A stretch of 7,884 nucleotides of DNA from Chloroflexota bacterium (GCA_005880805.1 VBFZ01000092.1:560-8443); one strand, 5' to 3'. Shown: positions 1 to 5,184, counted from the first letter of the stretch. The notes: a model not told the origin generated them from the letters alone. A program made the numbers and translations.

Positions 1-129
1 CTGCTGGGAGCTGCCGGCGGCCTGACGCTTGGCGAGCTGGTTTCCGTGCTCGGCCGGCGAGCCGACGCGCTGACCGACCTGTGGAATTCCTGGGGCCGCA
101 TCCGCCCGCTCCTGTTAGAGCCTGTGTAA
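1..129 (+). CDS. C-terminal fragment of an unrecognised protein (5' end outside window)
   Basis: An open frame enters at base 1 and ends at TAA (127-129), giving the last 42 residues of a protein. The tail starts LLGAAGGLTLGELVSVLGRR and ends in RIRPLLLEPV. It looks amphipathic and helical with a short hydrophobic C-terminus. No motif is recognisable and I assign no function. It converges on the minus-strand deacetylase gene, with 76 bp and a strong hairpin between the two stops, which is the usual layout at a convergent junction and supports the fragment being a real gene end. A chance open frame of this length is possible at this GC content. Confidence 0.5.
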   Translation: MLGAAGGLTLGELVSVLGRRADALTDLWNSWGRIRPLLLEPV

Positions 130-145
130 ACCTCGGGCCGATGGC

Positions 146-168
146 GTCGGGGCGCCTCCGCCCCGGAC
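146..168. terminator. Hairpin between convergent genes, likely bidirectional terminator
   Basis: GGGGCG (149-154) pairs with CGCCCC (159-164) around the loop CCTC. C148-G165 extends it, and two more pairs are possible with one bulged G. It lies 17 bp past the plus-strand TAA and about 40 bp past the minus-strand deacetylase stop. There is no T-run on either side, so it is a stable-stem terminator candidate rather than a classical intrinsic one. Confidence 0.5.
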
Positions 169-205
169 CTCGGTGCGCGAACGGCTAATCGCCCTCTGAG
201 GATGC

Positions 206-1006
206 CTACTCGCCGGTTTGGGGGCCCTCGTGCTCGGGGTCTTGGTCGATAACGACCAGGCGCAGGGCTTCGGCCGCGGCAACACCCATCTTTCGGCCGT
301 CTTCGGTCCCCCACTCCCGGATGCGCTCCTCGAGTTTCTCCGGCTCGTGGATCTGGCTGACATGCGCACGGAGCGCGTCGATCTTCCGGCCAAGGCTGGC
401 CGACACATCGATCCAGCAATTGGGTCGCTCGGTCCAGAACAGGTAGAGCCGCCGGACACGGTGCGCGGCCAGTCCTGAACGCGCGAGCCACGGAAACGCC
501 ATCGGGTTGCGGGCCGCCGGATAGACGGCGTCGACGGCAGCCATCCCAGCGGTCCGGTGGTCAATGTGATTCACCCCTCCGTCCGACCAGAACACCATCT
601 CCGGGTCGTGGGTGAGCACGGCGTCCGGCCGGAACGTACGGATCTCGCGGACCAGCTGCTCGCGCAAGGGCAACTCGTTGGCAAGAGCACCGTCCGGCTG
701 ATGGAGGAACGTGACCCCCTCGTAGCCGACGATCTCGGCCGCCCGGCGCTGTTCGTCCTCTCGTACCACCGCGAGCGCGAGCGGATCGGCCTCCGGATCC
801 TCCCCGCCCGCATCGCCGCTTGTGCAGCACACGAGCCAGCCTGAGGATCCCGAGTCGATCCAGCGGGCCGCCGTGGCCGCCGGTCCGAAATCGGCATCGT
901 CGGGGTGGGCGACGATGACCATGAACCGCTCGGGACGCCATCCGTGATGCGCGATCTCGGCCGCCGCCACGTCGCTGGCGGTCTCCACCGGTGCGGACGC
1001 GTCCAT
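206..1006 (-). CDS. PIG-L/LmbE-family zinc-dependent deacetylase
   Basis: This is a 266-residue member of the family that includes MshB, Mca, BshB and GlcNAc-PI deacetylases, which remove acetyl groups from GlcNAc-type or related amide substrates using zinc. The signature AHPDD lies at residues 33-37 (H34 and D37 as zinc ligands, D36 as the general base). The second signature, NHIDHR (146-151), supplies the third ligand, H150. A Rossmann-like start (FMVIVAHPDDADFGP) precedes helices and the strand with THDPE. Length fits the family. The substrate cannot be told from sequence. It could be a thiol-cofactor precursor, a glycan or a natural product. ATG at 1006 was chosen because it precedes the domain by about 30 residues. 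GTG at 1027 is an alternative, and the longer frame to 1108 would overlap the upstream peroxiredoxin gene. It is last in the minus-strand cluster, 61 nt after the peroxiredoxin stop, so it is probably cotranscribed. Confidence 0.9.
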   Translation of the reverse strand: MDASAPVETASDVAAAEIAHHGWRPERFMVIVAHPDDADFGPAATAARWIDSGSSGWLVCCTSGDAGGEDPEADPLALAVVREDEQRRAAEIVGYEGVTFLHQPDGALANELPLREQLVREIRTFRPDAVLTHDPEMVFWSDGGVNHIDHRTAGMAAVDAVYPAARNPMAFPWLARSGLAAHRVRRLYLFWTERPNCWIDVSASLGRKIDALRAHVSQIHEPEKLEERIREWGTEDGRKMGVAAAEALRLVVIDQDPEHEGPQTGE

Positions 1007-1067
1007 CCCCGTCCCGCCCTCGCTCACCGGGGACGTCCCTGCGCCGGGATCGGAATGTGTCGGTTGC

Positions 1068-1583
1068 TCAGGCCGGGTATGCGGACCGCGCCGCCTCGAG
1101 CGTCGCAAGGACGTCGGCGGCGTGGCCGTCCGCCTTGACCTTCGGCCAGACGTGCGCGATCCGGCCGGTGGGATCGACGAGGAAGGTCGAACGCTGGATG
1201 CCCATGTACTCGCGGCCGTAGTTGTTCTTCAGCCGCCAGGCCCCGTACCGATTGGAGACGGAGTGATCCTCGTCGGACAGGAGGGTGAACGGGAGGTTGA
1301 ACTTCGAGCGGAACGCCGCGTGACTGGCGGCGCCGTCCGGGCTGATCCCCCACACTTCCGCACCCCGGTCGTTGATCTCTTCGTGGGCGTCACGGAACTG
1401 GCAGGCCTCGGTCGTGCAGCCGGGCGTGTCGTCCTCGGGATAGAAGTAGAGGACCACCCACCGCCCGCGCTCGTCGGCCAGTCGATGGATGGTTCCGCGC
1501 TCGTCCGGCAGCGCCACGTCCGGCGCCTGATCGCCGGCCGCGGGAACCGGAGGTTGGGCGACCTCGGCAGAACGTTCGGTCAT
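1068..1583 (-). CDS. bcp: BCP/AhpC-TSA family peroxiredoxin (thiol peroxidase)
   Basis: This 171-residue cytosolic peroxiredoxin reduces hydrogen peroxide and organic hydroperoxides using electrons from thioredoxin-type donors. The thioredoxin-fold core starts with a strand (VVLYFYPEDDTPGCTTEAC) carrying the active-site motif PxxxTxxC: T53 in DDTPGC and peroxidatic Cys56. Cys61, five residues on, matches the resolving cysteine of the E. coli Bcp type, so an intramolecular disulfide mechanism is likely. The conserved active-site arginine is R131 in QRSTFLVDPTG. Length is normal, with a short N-terminal extension of about 15 residues. ATG at 1583 is 2 nt after the TGA of the thiamine diphosphokinase gene, which allows translational coupling. 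An extended -10 element ending 6 nt before this ATG suggests it can also be transcribed alone, possibly leaderless. The frame stays open far upstream, but that extension is a shadow of the kinase and phosphatase genes. Confidence 0.95.
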   Translation of the reverse strand: MTERSAEVAQPPVPAAGDQAPDVALPDERGTIHRLADERGRWVVLYFYPEDDTPGCTTEACQFRDAHEEINDRGAEVWGISPDGAASHAAFRSKFNLPFTLLSDEDHSVSNRYGAWRLKNNYGREYMGIQRSTFLVDPTGRIAHVWPKVKADGHAADVLATLEAARSAYPA

Positions 1584-1598
1584 GTTCAGAGCGTAGCA
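1584..1598 (-). promoter_or_regulatory. Extended -10 element inside the thiN end, for bcp
   Basis: Reading the minus strand, TGCTACGCT (1598 to 1590) matches the extended -10 form TGNTANNNT. It is followed by 6 nt (CTGAAC) and the ATG of bcp at 1583. Transcription would begin at or next to the start codon, giving a leaderless mRNA. The element lies in the last codons of the kinase gene. I see no -35. Its geometry equals that before ybaK, the GIDE-like gene and, with 7 nt, the HAD gene. Confidence 0.5.
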
Positions 1599-2218
1599 GG
1601 GGACTCGATGACGAGCAGGCGCCCGCGCTCGAGCCTGATCGATGCGACCGGATTTGACCGCACGTTCGACAGGCCACGCACGCGGCCGACGAGGAGCGGT
1701 TCGCCGCGCAGCGGGTAGGCGAGACCGGCGGTCGTGATTCCGTCGGCCCCTTCCCCGAACGGCAGCGTTGCCGCGCCATCCGCTCGCATCAGACGTACCC
1801 GGGTGCGTTCGTCGAGCATGCGGACGTCGAGCCCTCCAAGCTCGGGCATCGCGAGCAGCGCGATGTTGGCGAGCGTGTGATCGAGGCGCGGACCCCCGAA
1901 CGCGCCAAGGATGGTAATCCGCGAAGGCGTTCGGTCGAGGCACGCGAGGATCCCAAGCTCGGTATCCGACTCGTCCTTCTCGGCCGGCGACAGCCGGATC
2001 TCGATCCCGGAGTCGCGGACCCGGGCGATCCCGGCGTCCCCCAGCGAATCGCCATCGCCGACGACGAGGTCGACGCGCAGCCCGAGGGCCTCGGCTCCGA
2101 TCGCGCCAGCGTCGGCGGCAACCACGAACCCAAGGTCGTCGGACCACCCTGGCCATGCCCCGTCGAGGGCTGTGCGGTCCGGCGTTTCGCCGTCGCCCAC
2201 GACGGCGCAGTGCGGCAC
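1586..2218 (-). CDS. thiN: Thiamine diphosphokinase (thiamine pyrophosphokinase)
   Basis: This 210-residue enzyme transfers pyrophosphate from ATP to thiamine, giving thiamine diphosphate directly and thus salvaging free thiamine in the cytosol. The catalytic domain shows VAADAGA (33-39), the metal-binding loop GDGDS (54-58), KDESDTELG (81-89, the usual KDxTDxE-like site) and GAFGGPRLDHTLAN (105-118, equivalent to GxxGGRxDHxLxN). The C-terminal beta-sandwich carries RGLSN (181-185), matching the family's G-x-SN thiamine-site motif. The length is typical. The start is GTG at 2218, placed directly after the TGA of the HAD phosphatase gene and in the same frame. Residues before the first beta strand are few, so no longer N-terminus is needed. 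There is no purine-rich ribosome site in front, so translation probably depends on termination and reinitiation from the upstream gene. Confidence 0.93.
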   Translation of the reverse strand: MPHCAVVGDGETPDRTALDGAWPGWSDDLGFVVAADAGAIGAEALGLRVDLVVGDGDSLGDAGIARVRDSGIEIRLSPAEKDESDTELGILACLDRTPSRITILGAFGGPRLDHTLANIALLAMPELGGLDVRMLDERTRVRLMRADGAATLPFGEGADGITTAGLAYPLRGEPLLVGRVRGLSNVRSNPVASIRLERGRLLVIESPATL

Positions 2219-2869
2219 TCAGGCGGCCGTGCTGCCGGCGAGCAGCCCGTCGACCCATTCGGGGACGGACGCGGCCACCTCCAGTGCGCCCGCCGCTCGA
2301 AGCGCCTCCGGCTCGCCGAGCGAAGAGGCCACTCCGACTGCCCCGGCACCCACGGTCCGAGCCATTCTCATGTCGTCCGGCGCGTCGCCCACGTAGGTTG
2401 CCTCGTCCGGTCGGTCTCCCAGGCCAAGCTGGCCCAGCGCGTGACGGAGCGGTCGTGGATCCGGCTTGTGGACCGGCAGGTCGTCCCCGAACACGCGGAC
2501 GCTCAACAGGTCCGCGAGTCCCAGGCGATCGATCTGCGCGCTGACGACCGCGCGGTCGCCTGCGGTCACGAGCCCGAGCGCGAATCCGGCCTGCGCGAGC
2601 CGGCGCAGTGCGCGATCGACGCCGGCAAACAGGATTGCCCCGGCGCCCTGGTCGTAGGTGGTCATCCACAGCTCGTTGGCCTCGTCTAGGCGCTCCGCGT
2701 CGATGCCCAGACGGCGGTACATCTCGCGCCAGTCGGGCGCGTAGTGGAGTCGGTAAAGGTCCACGTCGAACGGGACGCCGAACGCGCGCATCACGGCGGC
2801 ATTGGCTTCGTACAGCGAGTCGAGCGTGTCGACGAGGGTGCCGTCCCAGTCGAACAGGATGGCCTTCAC
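2219..2869 (-). CDS. HAD-superfamily phosphatase, phosphoglycolate phosphatase-like
   Basis: This 216-residue protein is a subfamily IA haloacid dehalogenase-type hydrolase of the Gph/PpaX/beta-phosphoglucomutase group. Motif I is DWDGTLVDT, with nucleophile D7 and acid/base D9. An alpha-helical cap (about 15-80) follows. Motif II is the VTAG threonine (T102), motif III K135 in HKPDPRP, and motif IV GDAPDD with D162 and D166 for magnesium. All catalytic residues are present. The substrate is not clear and is probably a small phosphorylated metabolite. Being the first gene before thiamine diphosphokinase, it might act on a thiamine phosphate ester, but that is only inferred from position. The start is GTG at 2869, 7 nt after a -10-like TACGAT, with no ribosome binding site, so the mRNA is probably leaderless. 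The gene ends in TGA and is followed at once, in the same frame, by the kinase GTG. Confidence 0.92.
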   Translation of the reverse strand: MKAILFDWDGTLVDTLDSLYEANAAVMRAFGVPFDVDLYRLHYAPDWREMYRRLGIDAERLDEANELWMTTYDQGAGAILFAGVDRALRRLAQAGFALGLVTAGDRAVVSAQIDRLGLADLLSVRVFGDDLPVHKPDPRPLRHALGQLGLGDRPDEATYVGDAPDDMRMARTVGAGAVGVASSLGEPEALRAAGALEVAASVPEWVDGLLAGSTAA

Positions 2870-2882
2870 TGGGGCGATCGTA
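2870..2882 (-). promoter_or_regulatory. Start-proximal -10 element of the HAD-thiN-bcp cluster
   Basis: On the minus strand TACGAT (2882 to 2877) is followed by 7 nt (CGCCCCA) and the GTG start of the HAD gene. This predicts a transcript starting at the start codon. A weak -35 candidate, ATGACC, lies about 19 nt upstream. No ribosome binding site is seen, in keeping with leaderless translation. Confidence 0.55.
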
Positions 2883-2931
2883 CCCCCGGGCCTGCTCGGC
2901 GGGTCATCCCGCGGACGGCCGTGACCCGGTT

Positions 2932-2943
2932 CGGCGGCCGCCG
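2932..2943. promoter_or_regulatory. Perfect 12-bp palindrome in the divergent promoter region
   Basis: CGGCGGCCGCCG is a perfect palindrome in the 106-bp gap between the divergent HAD and ybaK genes. It covers the place where a -35 box for ybaK would be, about 20 bp before its -10 element. It could be an operator for a dimeric regulator. GC-rich palindromes arise fairly easily by chance in such DNA. Confidence 0.3.
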
Positions 2944-2960
2944 GAACTGTCGAGGCCCGA

Positions 2961-2975
2961 TGCTAGACTCCGGCC
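2961..2975 (+). promoter_or_regulatory. Extended -10 element of ybaK
   Basis: TGCTAGACT (2961-2969) matches TGNTANNNT and is followed by 6 nt (CCGGCC) and the GTG start at 2976. It predicts a leaderless transcript. No clear -35 is seen, as expected for extended -10 promoters. The motif is nearly identical to the one before bcp (TGCTACGCT). Confidence 0.6.
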
Positions 2976-3566
2976 GTGCCTGCCCCTTCCGAGCACCCCG
3001 CGATCGATCGCGTTCGCGCGGCTGCGGCTCGCAAGGGAGTCGAGCTCGACATCCACGTCTTCGACGAGTCGACCCACACGGCCGAGGACGCCGCCTCGGC
3101 GGTCGGGGCGCAGCCGGGTCAGATCGTGAAGTCGCTGGTCTTCGTTCGACCCGGGACGAGCGGGCTGGAGCCGATCATCTGCCTCGTCTCGGGCCCCAAC
3201 CGAGTCGACGTCGCGCTCCTGGCGGCGGTGCTGGGCGAGCCCGACGTTCGTCGCGCGACGGCCCGCGAGGCGCACGAGTTGACCGGCTACAGCATCGGCG
3301 GCATTCCGCCGTTCGGGCACCCTTCGTCGGTGCGCGTCGTCATGGACCCGGATCTGGGACGCTTCGAAGTCGTGTGGGCTGCCGCTGGAACCGCAACGGC
3401 CGTTTTCCCTGCGCCGCCAGCGACGCTGCGCTTGTTGGCAAATGCGACCGTCGCTCCCATCGCTGCGGACCTGGCTCCAGACTCGCGGGCCGCGCGTGAG
3501 GTCCAGGGAGGCCGCCACGAGCGCAGAGGCGTCGATCCGACGGCCACGCAGAGCGCAGGCGCCTGA
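2976..3566 (+). CDS. ybaK: YbaK/ProX-type aminoacyl-tRNA deacylase
   Basis: This 196-residue protein belongs to the YbaK/EbsC/ProX family, which hydrolyses mischarged tRNAs such as Cys-tRNA(Pro) or Ala-tRNA(Pro) in trans to protect translation fidelity. Visible hallmarks are TAEDAASAVGAQPGQIVKSLVF (35-56) with the conserved lysine K52, the substrate-pocket loop GGIPPFGHP (108-116), and the end strand/helix AGTATAVFPAPPATL (137-151). The domain ends near residue 163. The remaining 30 or so residues are a polar, arginine-rich, low-complexity tail, longer than in typical family members of about 155 residues. Which tRNA error it corrects cannot be told. The start is GTG at 2976, fixed by a -10 element 6 nt upstream, and no ribosome site is present. 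A strong hairpin 7 nt after the stop separates it from the next gene. Confidence 0.9.
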   Translation: MPAPSEHPAIDRVRAAAARKGVELDIHVFDESTHTAEDAASAVGAQPGQIVKSLVFVRPGTSGLEPIICLVSGPNRVDVALLAAVLGEPDVRRATAREAHELTGYSIGGIPPFGHPSSVRVVMDPDLGRFEVVWAAAGTATAVFPAPPATLRLLANATVAPIAADLAPDSRAAREVQGGRHERRGVDPTATQSAGA

Positions 3567-3572
3567 CGGAAG

Positions 3573-3598
3573 GCGCCAGGCAGACCCCCTGCCGGCGC
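3573..3598 (+). terminator. Strong hairpin after ybaK, terminator or processing element
   Basis: GCGCC-A-GGCAG (3573-3583) pairs with CTGCC-GGCGC (3589-3598) around the loop ACCCC. This gives ten GC-rich pairs with one bulged A. It begins 7 nt after the ybaK stop and lies 15 nt before the next start codon. There is no following T-run. It may terminate or attenuate readthrough into the PQQ-like gene, or shield the ybaK 3' end. Confidence 0.5.
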
Positions 3599-3612
3599 GC
3601 GCCGTAGGGACG

Positions 3613-4185
3613 ATGACCGGCCAGGCGCACGACGCCGTCGTTCAATACCCGGGTGGGCTTCGCGTCCGTTTCCGATGGGCCGGCAGCGGCCAGGAGGGGA
3701 GCGTGTTTGCCCTCTCCGAGGTCGGTGGGAACCTGACCGACCTCGGCGAGATCGTCTCTGCGGCGCCCGCCGGTCTATGCCGTGCCGAGGTGCGGGTCGA
3801 GACGCCCGCCGGTGCCTGGACCGCCCGCCTCGCGTCACCGATCTTCGACGAGCCGGCCGCCCTGGCATGGGACACGCCCGGACTCCTCGTCGTCACCTAT
3901 GGGTTCGTGACATACGGGTTCGAGAGCCGCACCGGCCAGCTGCGCTGGCACCATCGCTCCGGCAGCCCCATCGTTGCCCTGCTCGGGTCTGCGCGGCTGG
4001 AACACGTCATCGTCCAGGCCGAGATCGAGACGTTTGCGATCGACGCCGCGGGCGAGGTCGTCTGGCGGGTCGCGCACTCCGATGTCGTTGCGGAGGCCGG
4101 CCTCGTCGGCGGACAGCTCGCACTGACCAGTTACGGGGGGCAAGTCATCGCTCTCGACGCGCGGAGTGGCCGACCAGCCAGCTGA
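3613..4185 (+). CDS. Small PQQ-like beta-propeller-repeat protein
   Basis: This 190-residue protein has PQQ-enzyme-like repeats in its second half. GFESRTGQLRW (102-112), FAIDAAGEVVWRV (141-153) and VIALDARSGRP (178-188) each match the pattern of a strand, then D/S-x-x-x-G, then a further strand with Trp. The first half is beta-rich (LRVRFRWAG, EVRVETPAGAW) without a recognised motif. There is no signal peptide or TM segment, so it is probably cytosolic. At about three repeat units it is too short for a closed six- to eight-bladed propeller unless it oligomerises. The function is unknown, and scaffolding or ligand binding is only a guess. ATG at 3613 was chosen because the frame upstream (to 3442) overlaps ybaK and reads as arginine-rich noise. 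AGGGA sits only 2 nt before this ATG, too near for a normal ribosome site. An imperfect 15-bp tandem duplication lies at 3895-3924. Confidence 0.75.
   Translation: MTGQAHDAVVQYPGGLRVRFRWAGSGQEGSVFALSEVGGNLTDLGEIVSAAPAGLCRAEVRVETPAGAWTARLASPIFDEPAALAWDTPGLLVVTYGFVTYGFESRTGQLRWHHRSGSPIVALLGSARLEHVIVQAEIETFAIDAAGEVVWRVAHSDVVAEAGLVGGQLALTSYGGQVIALDARSGRPAS
3895..3924 (+). repeat. Imperfect 15-bp tandem duplication in the PQQ-like gene
   Basis: ACCTATGGGTTCGTG (3895-3909) is followed directly by ACATACGGGTTCGAG (3910-3924), with 12 of 15 positions equal. It encodes TYGFV-TYGFE and keeps the frame, so it looks like a small in-frame slippage or duplication in a beta strand. Confidence 0.55.
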
Positions 4186-4221
4186 CGCCCTCGCACGGGG
4201 AGCGGCGCGCTGGGGAGTGGC

Positions 4222-4260
4222 TGTGGACAAATCGGGGCCCTCGCGGAAACTCGTGGACAA
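4222..4260 (-). promoter_or_regulatory. Pair of DnaA-box-like 9-mers 30 bp apart
   Basis: TGTGGACAA (4222-4230) is the reverse complement of TTGTCCACA, the DnaA-box consensus described for high-GC Streptomyces and Mycobacterium. CGTGGACAA (4252-4260) differs at one base. Their start-to-start distance is exactly 30 bp, close to three helical turns, so bound proteins would lie on the same face. The pair ends 6 bp before the -35 of a promoter. No dnaA, dnaN or AT-rich unwinding region is nearby, so this is more likely a DnaA-controlled promoter, a titration site or coincidence than an origin. Confidence 0.35.
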
Positions 4261-4266
4261 GGGGCA

Positions 4267-4296
4267 TTGACTGACCGAAGCGGCGCCCACTAACGT
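4267..4296 (+). promoter_or_regulatory. Sigma70-type promoter in the 4186-4447 gap
   Basis: TTGACT (4267-4272), an 18-nt spacer and TAACGT (4291-4296) match the housekeeping consensus well. Transcription would start near 4303, about 145 nt before the GIDE-like gene. The transcript would have a long leader or be a separate small RNA. Confidence 0.5.
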
Positions 4297-4435
4297 TGTT
4301 CTCAGCCCGGAGGGGCCGAGCGAACGCTAACGGCGGAGATCACATCAACGCCCACGCTTCGTGGAGGTTCCTTCGGGCCCTTTCATGTCCTGGGCACGGC
4401 ACCGACGGACCCGCGGGCGCAGCGGACGCCCGGGC
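4297..4435 (+). other. Untranslated leader or possible small RNA with two hairpins
   Basis: This stretch lies between a consensus-like promoter and the start-proximal -10 of the next gene. It can form GCCC-GGAG-GGGC (4305-4316) and CCACG-CTT-CGTGG (4352-4364). It has no convincing start codon with ribosome site. I do not recognise any known riboswitch or RNA family in it. It may be the 5' leader of the envelope operon, a small RNA, or plain spacer. Confidence 0.25.
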
Positions 4436-4447
4436 TATGATCGGTCG
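4436..4447 (+). promoter_or_regulatory. Start-proximal -10 element of the GIDE-like gene
   Basis: TATGAT (4436-4441), one mismatch from TATAAT, is followed by 6 nt (CGGTCG) and GTG at 4448. This is the same leaderless geometry as at ybaK and bcp. It decides the start of the gene, whose frame also stays open upstream to 4361. No -35 is evident. Confidence 0.55.
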
Positions 4448-5176
4448 GTGATCCCTTCCACCCTGATCCTCATCGGTGCCTGCTCGATTGCCGCCGGGAT
4501 GCTGGTCCTCCGCTCCTTCGGGGCCGGATATCGCGTCGGGCGGCTCCTCTCCGCCACCCCGGAGGCCACGCTCGACCAGGCGCTCGAGCAGGCGCGGAGC
4601 GGCCGTGACCGCCGCGTGCGGGTGCGCGGCCGGATCGATGCGGCGGACGAGTTCGAGGACGAGTTCCATCGGCCGCTGGTGTGGCGGCGGCAGCTGCTTG
4701 CGATGCAGACCGGCGGGGGGTGGCAGAACCTTGACGCGCAAGTCGAGGCGGTCGATTTCGAGCTGCGCGAAGGACTTACGTCGATCGGCGTCGCAGTCGG
4801 CGATCTCGGTGACGGCGTGGTCGTGATCCCGCGGGAGTCGACGGGAACCGCCGCGGAGCTCCCGGACCGTGTACCTCCGGGAACGCCGCCGGACACCCCG
4901 CTCCGCCTCCGGATCGATCAGGTCTCATCGGTCGAGCACGCGATCGCGGTCGGCGTGCCTCGCCTGCATGATGATGGCTCCATCCGGCTGGAGGCCGACG
5001 GCCGCCGGCCCCTCGTCCTGACGACCCTCGAGGTCCCCGAGGCCATGCGCATCCTGGCCGGGGGCGATCGGTTTCGCTCGTGGACCGCGTCTTCGCTCCT
5101 GGTGGGCGGGCTGCTCGTGGCCGCCATCGGATTCGCGTGGACTGTCGCTCTCAACCTCGGGAACGGCGTCCGCTGA
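4448..5176 (+). CDS. Two-TM membrane protein resembling the GIDE-domain family
   Basis: This 242-residue protein starts with a TM helix (about 2-21) and ends with a second (about 215-235). The large middle part should lie on one side of the membrane. The middle resembles bacterial relatives of the GIDE domain known from mitochondrial MUL1/MULAN: VRVRGRI (57-63), RPLVWRRQ (75-82, the place of the usual sPLsGrpcvyyR), a Trp (92), DGVVVIP (122-128), RIDQVSSVEHAIAVGVP (155-171, like the family's E-x-x-l-x-x-G), then RRPLVLTTL (186-194) just before TM2. There is no RING finger, so no ligase activity is implied, and the role of bacterial GIDE proteins is unknown. The assignment rests on pattern and architecture. 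The start is GTG at 4448, set by a -10 element 6 nt upstream and by placing TM1 at the N-terminus. Alternatives are ATG 4385 and ATG 4361. It opens a three-gene envelope operon, with the next start 8 nt after its stop. Confidence 0.7.
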   Translation: MIPSTLILIGACSIAAGMLVLRSFGAGYRVGRLLSATPEATLDQALEQARSGRDRRVRVRGRIDAADEFEDEFHRPLVWRRQLLAMQTGGGWQNLDAQVEAVDFELREGLTSIGVAVGDLGDGVVVIPRESTGTAAELPDRVPPGTPPDTPLRLRIDQVSSVEHAIAVGVPRLHDDGSIRLEADGRRPLVLTTLEVPEAMRILAGGDRFRSWTASSLLVGGLLVAAIGFAWTVALNLGNGVR

Positions 5177-5184
5177 CGGAACCC

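Noticed and set aside
1007..1108. Longer N-terminus of the PIG-L deacetylase starting at 1108
   Set aside because: It would overlap the end of bcp by about 40 bases, and its residues are low-complexity with no domain content. ATG 1006 fits the family length.
1068..2669. A single 533-codon open frame on the minus strand spanning bcp and the regions upstream
   Set aside because: Only the last 171 residues are peroxiredoxin. The upstream part is arginine-rich noise in a shadow frame of the kinase and phosphatase genes, as is common at high GC.
1877..2689. Plus-strand open frame of 270 codons opposite the kinase and phosphatase genes
   Set aside because: It is antisense to two genes with complete catalytic motifs and shows no recognisable domain.
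3340..3868. Minus-strand open frames opposite the end of ybaK and the PQQ-like gene
   Set aside because: They are rich in arginine, serine and proline without motifs, as expected for antisense shadows.
4222..4260. Chromosomal or plasmid replication origin
   Set aside because: There are only two DnaA-like boxes, no AT-rich unwinding region, no iterons, and no dnaA, dnaN or rep gene nearby.
4361..4447. Upstream ATG starts (4361, 4385) for the GIDE-like protein
   Set aside because: They would add a basic, arginine-rich stretch before the first TM helix, and the TATGAT element would then lie inside the gene. They remain possible for a transcript from the 4267-4296 promoter.
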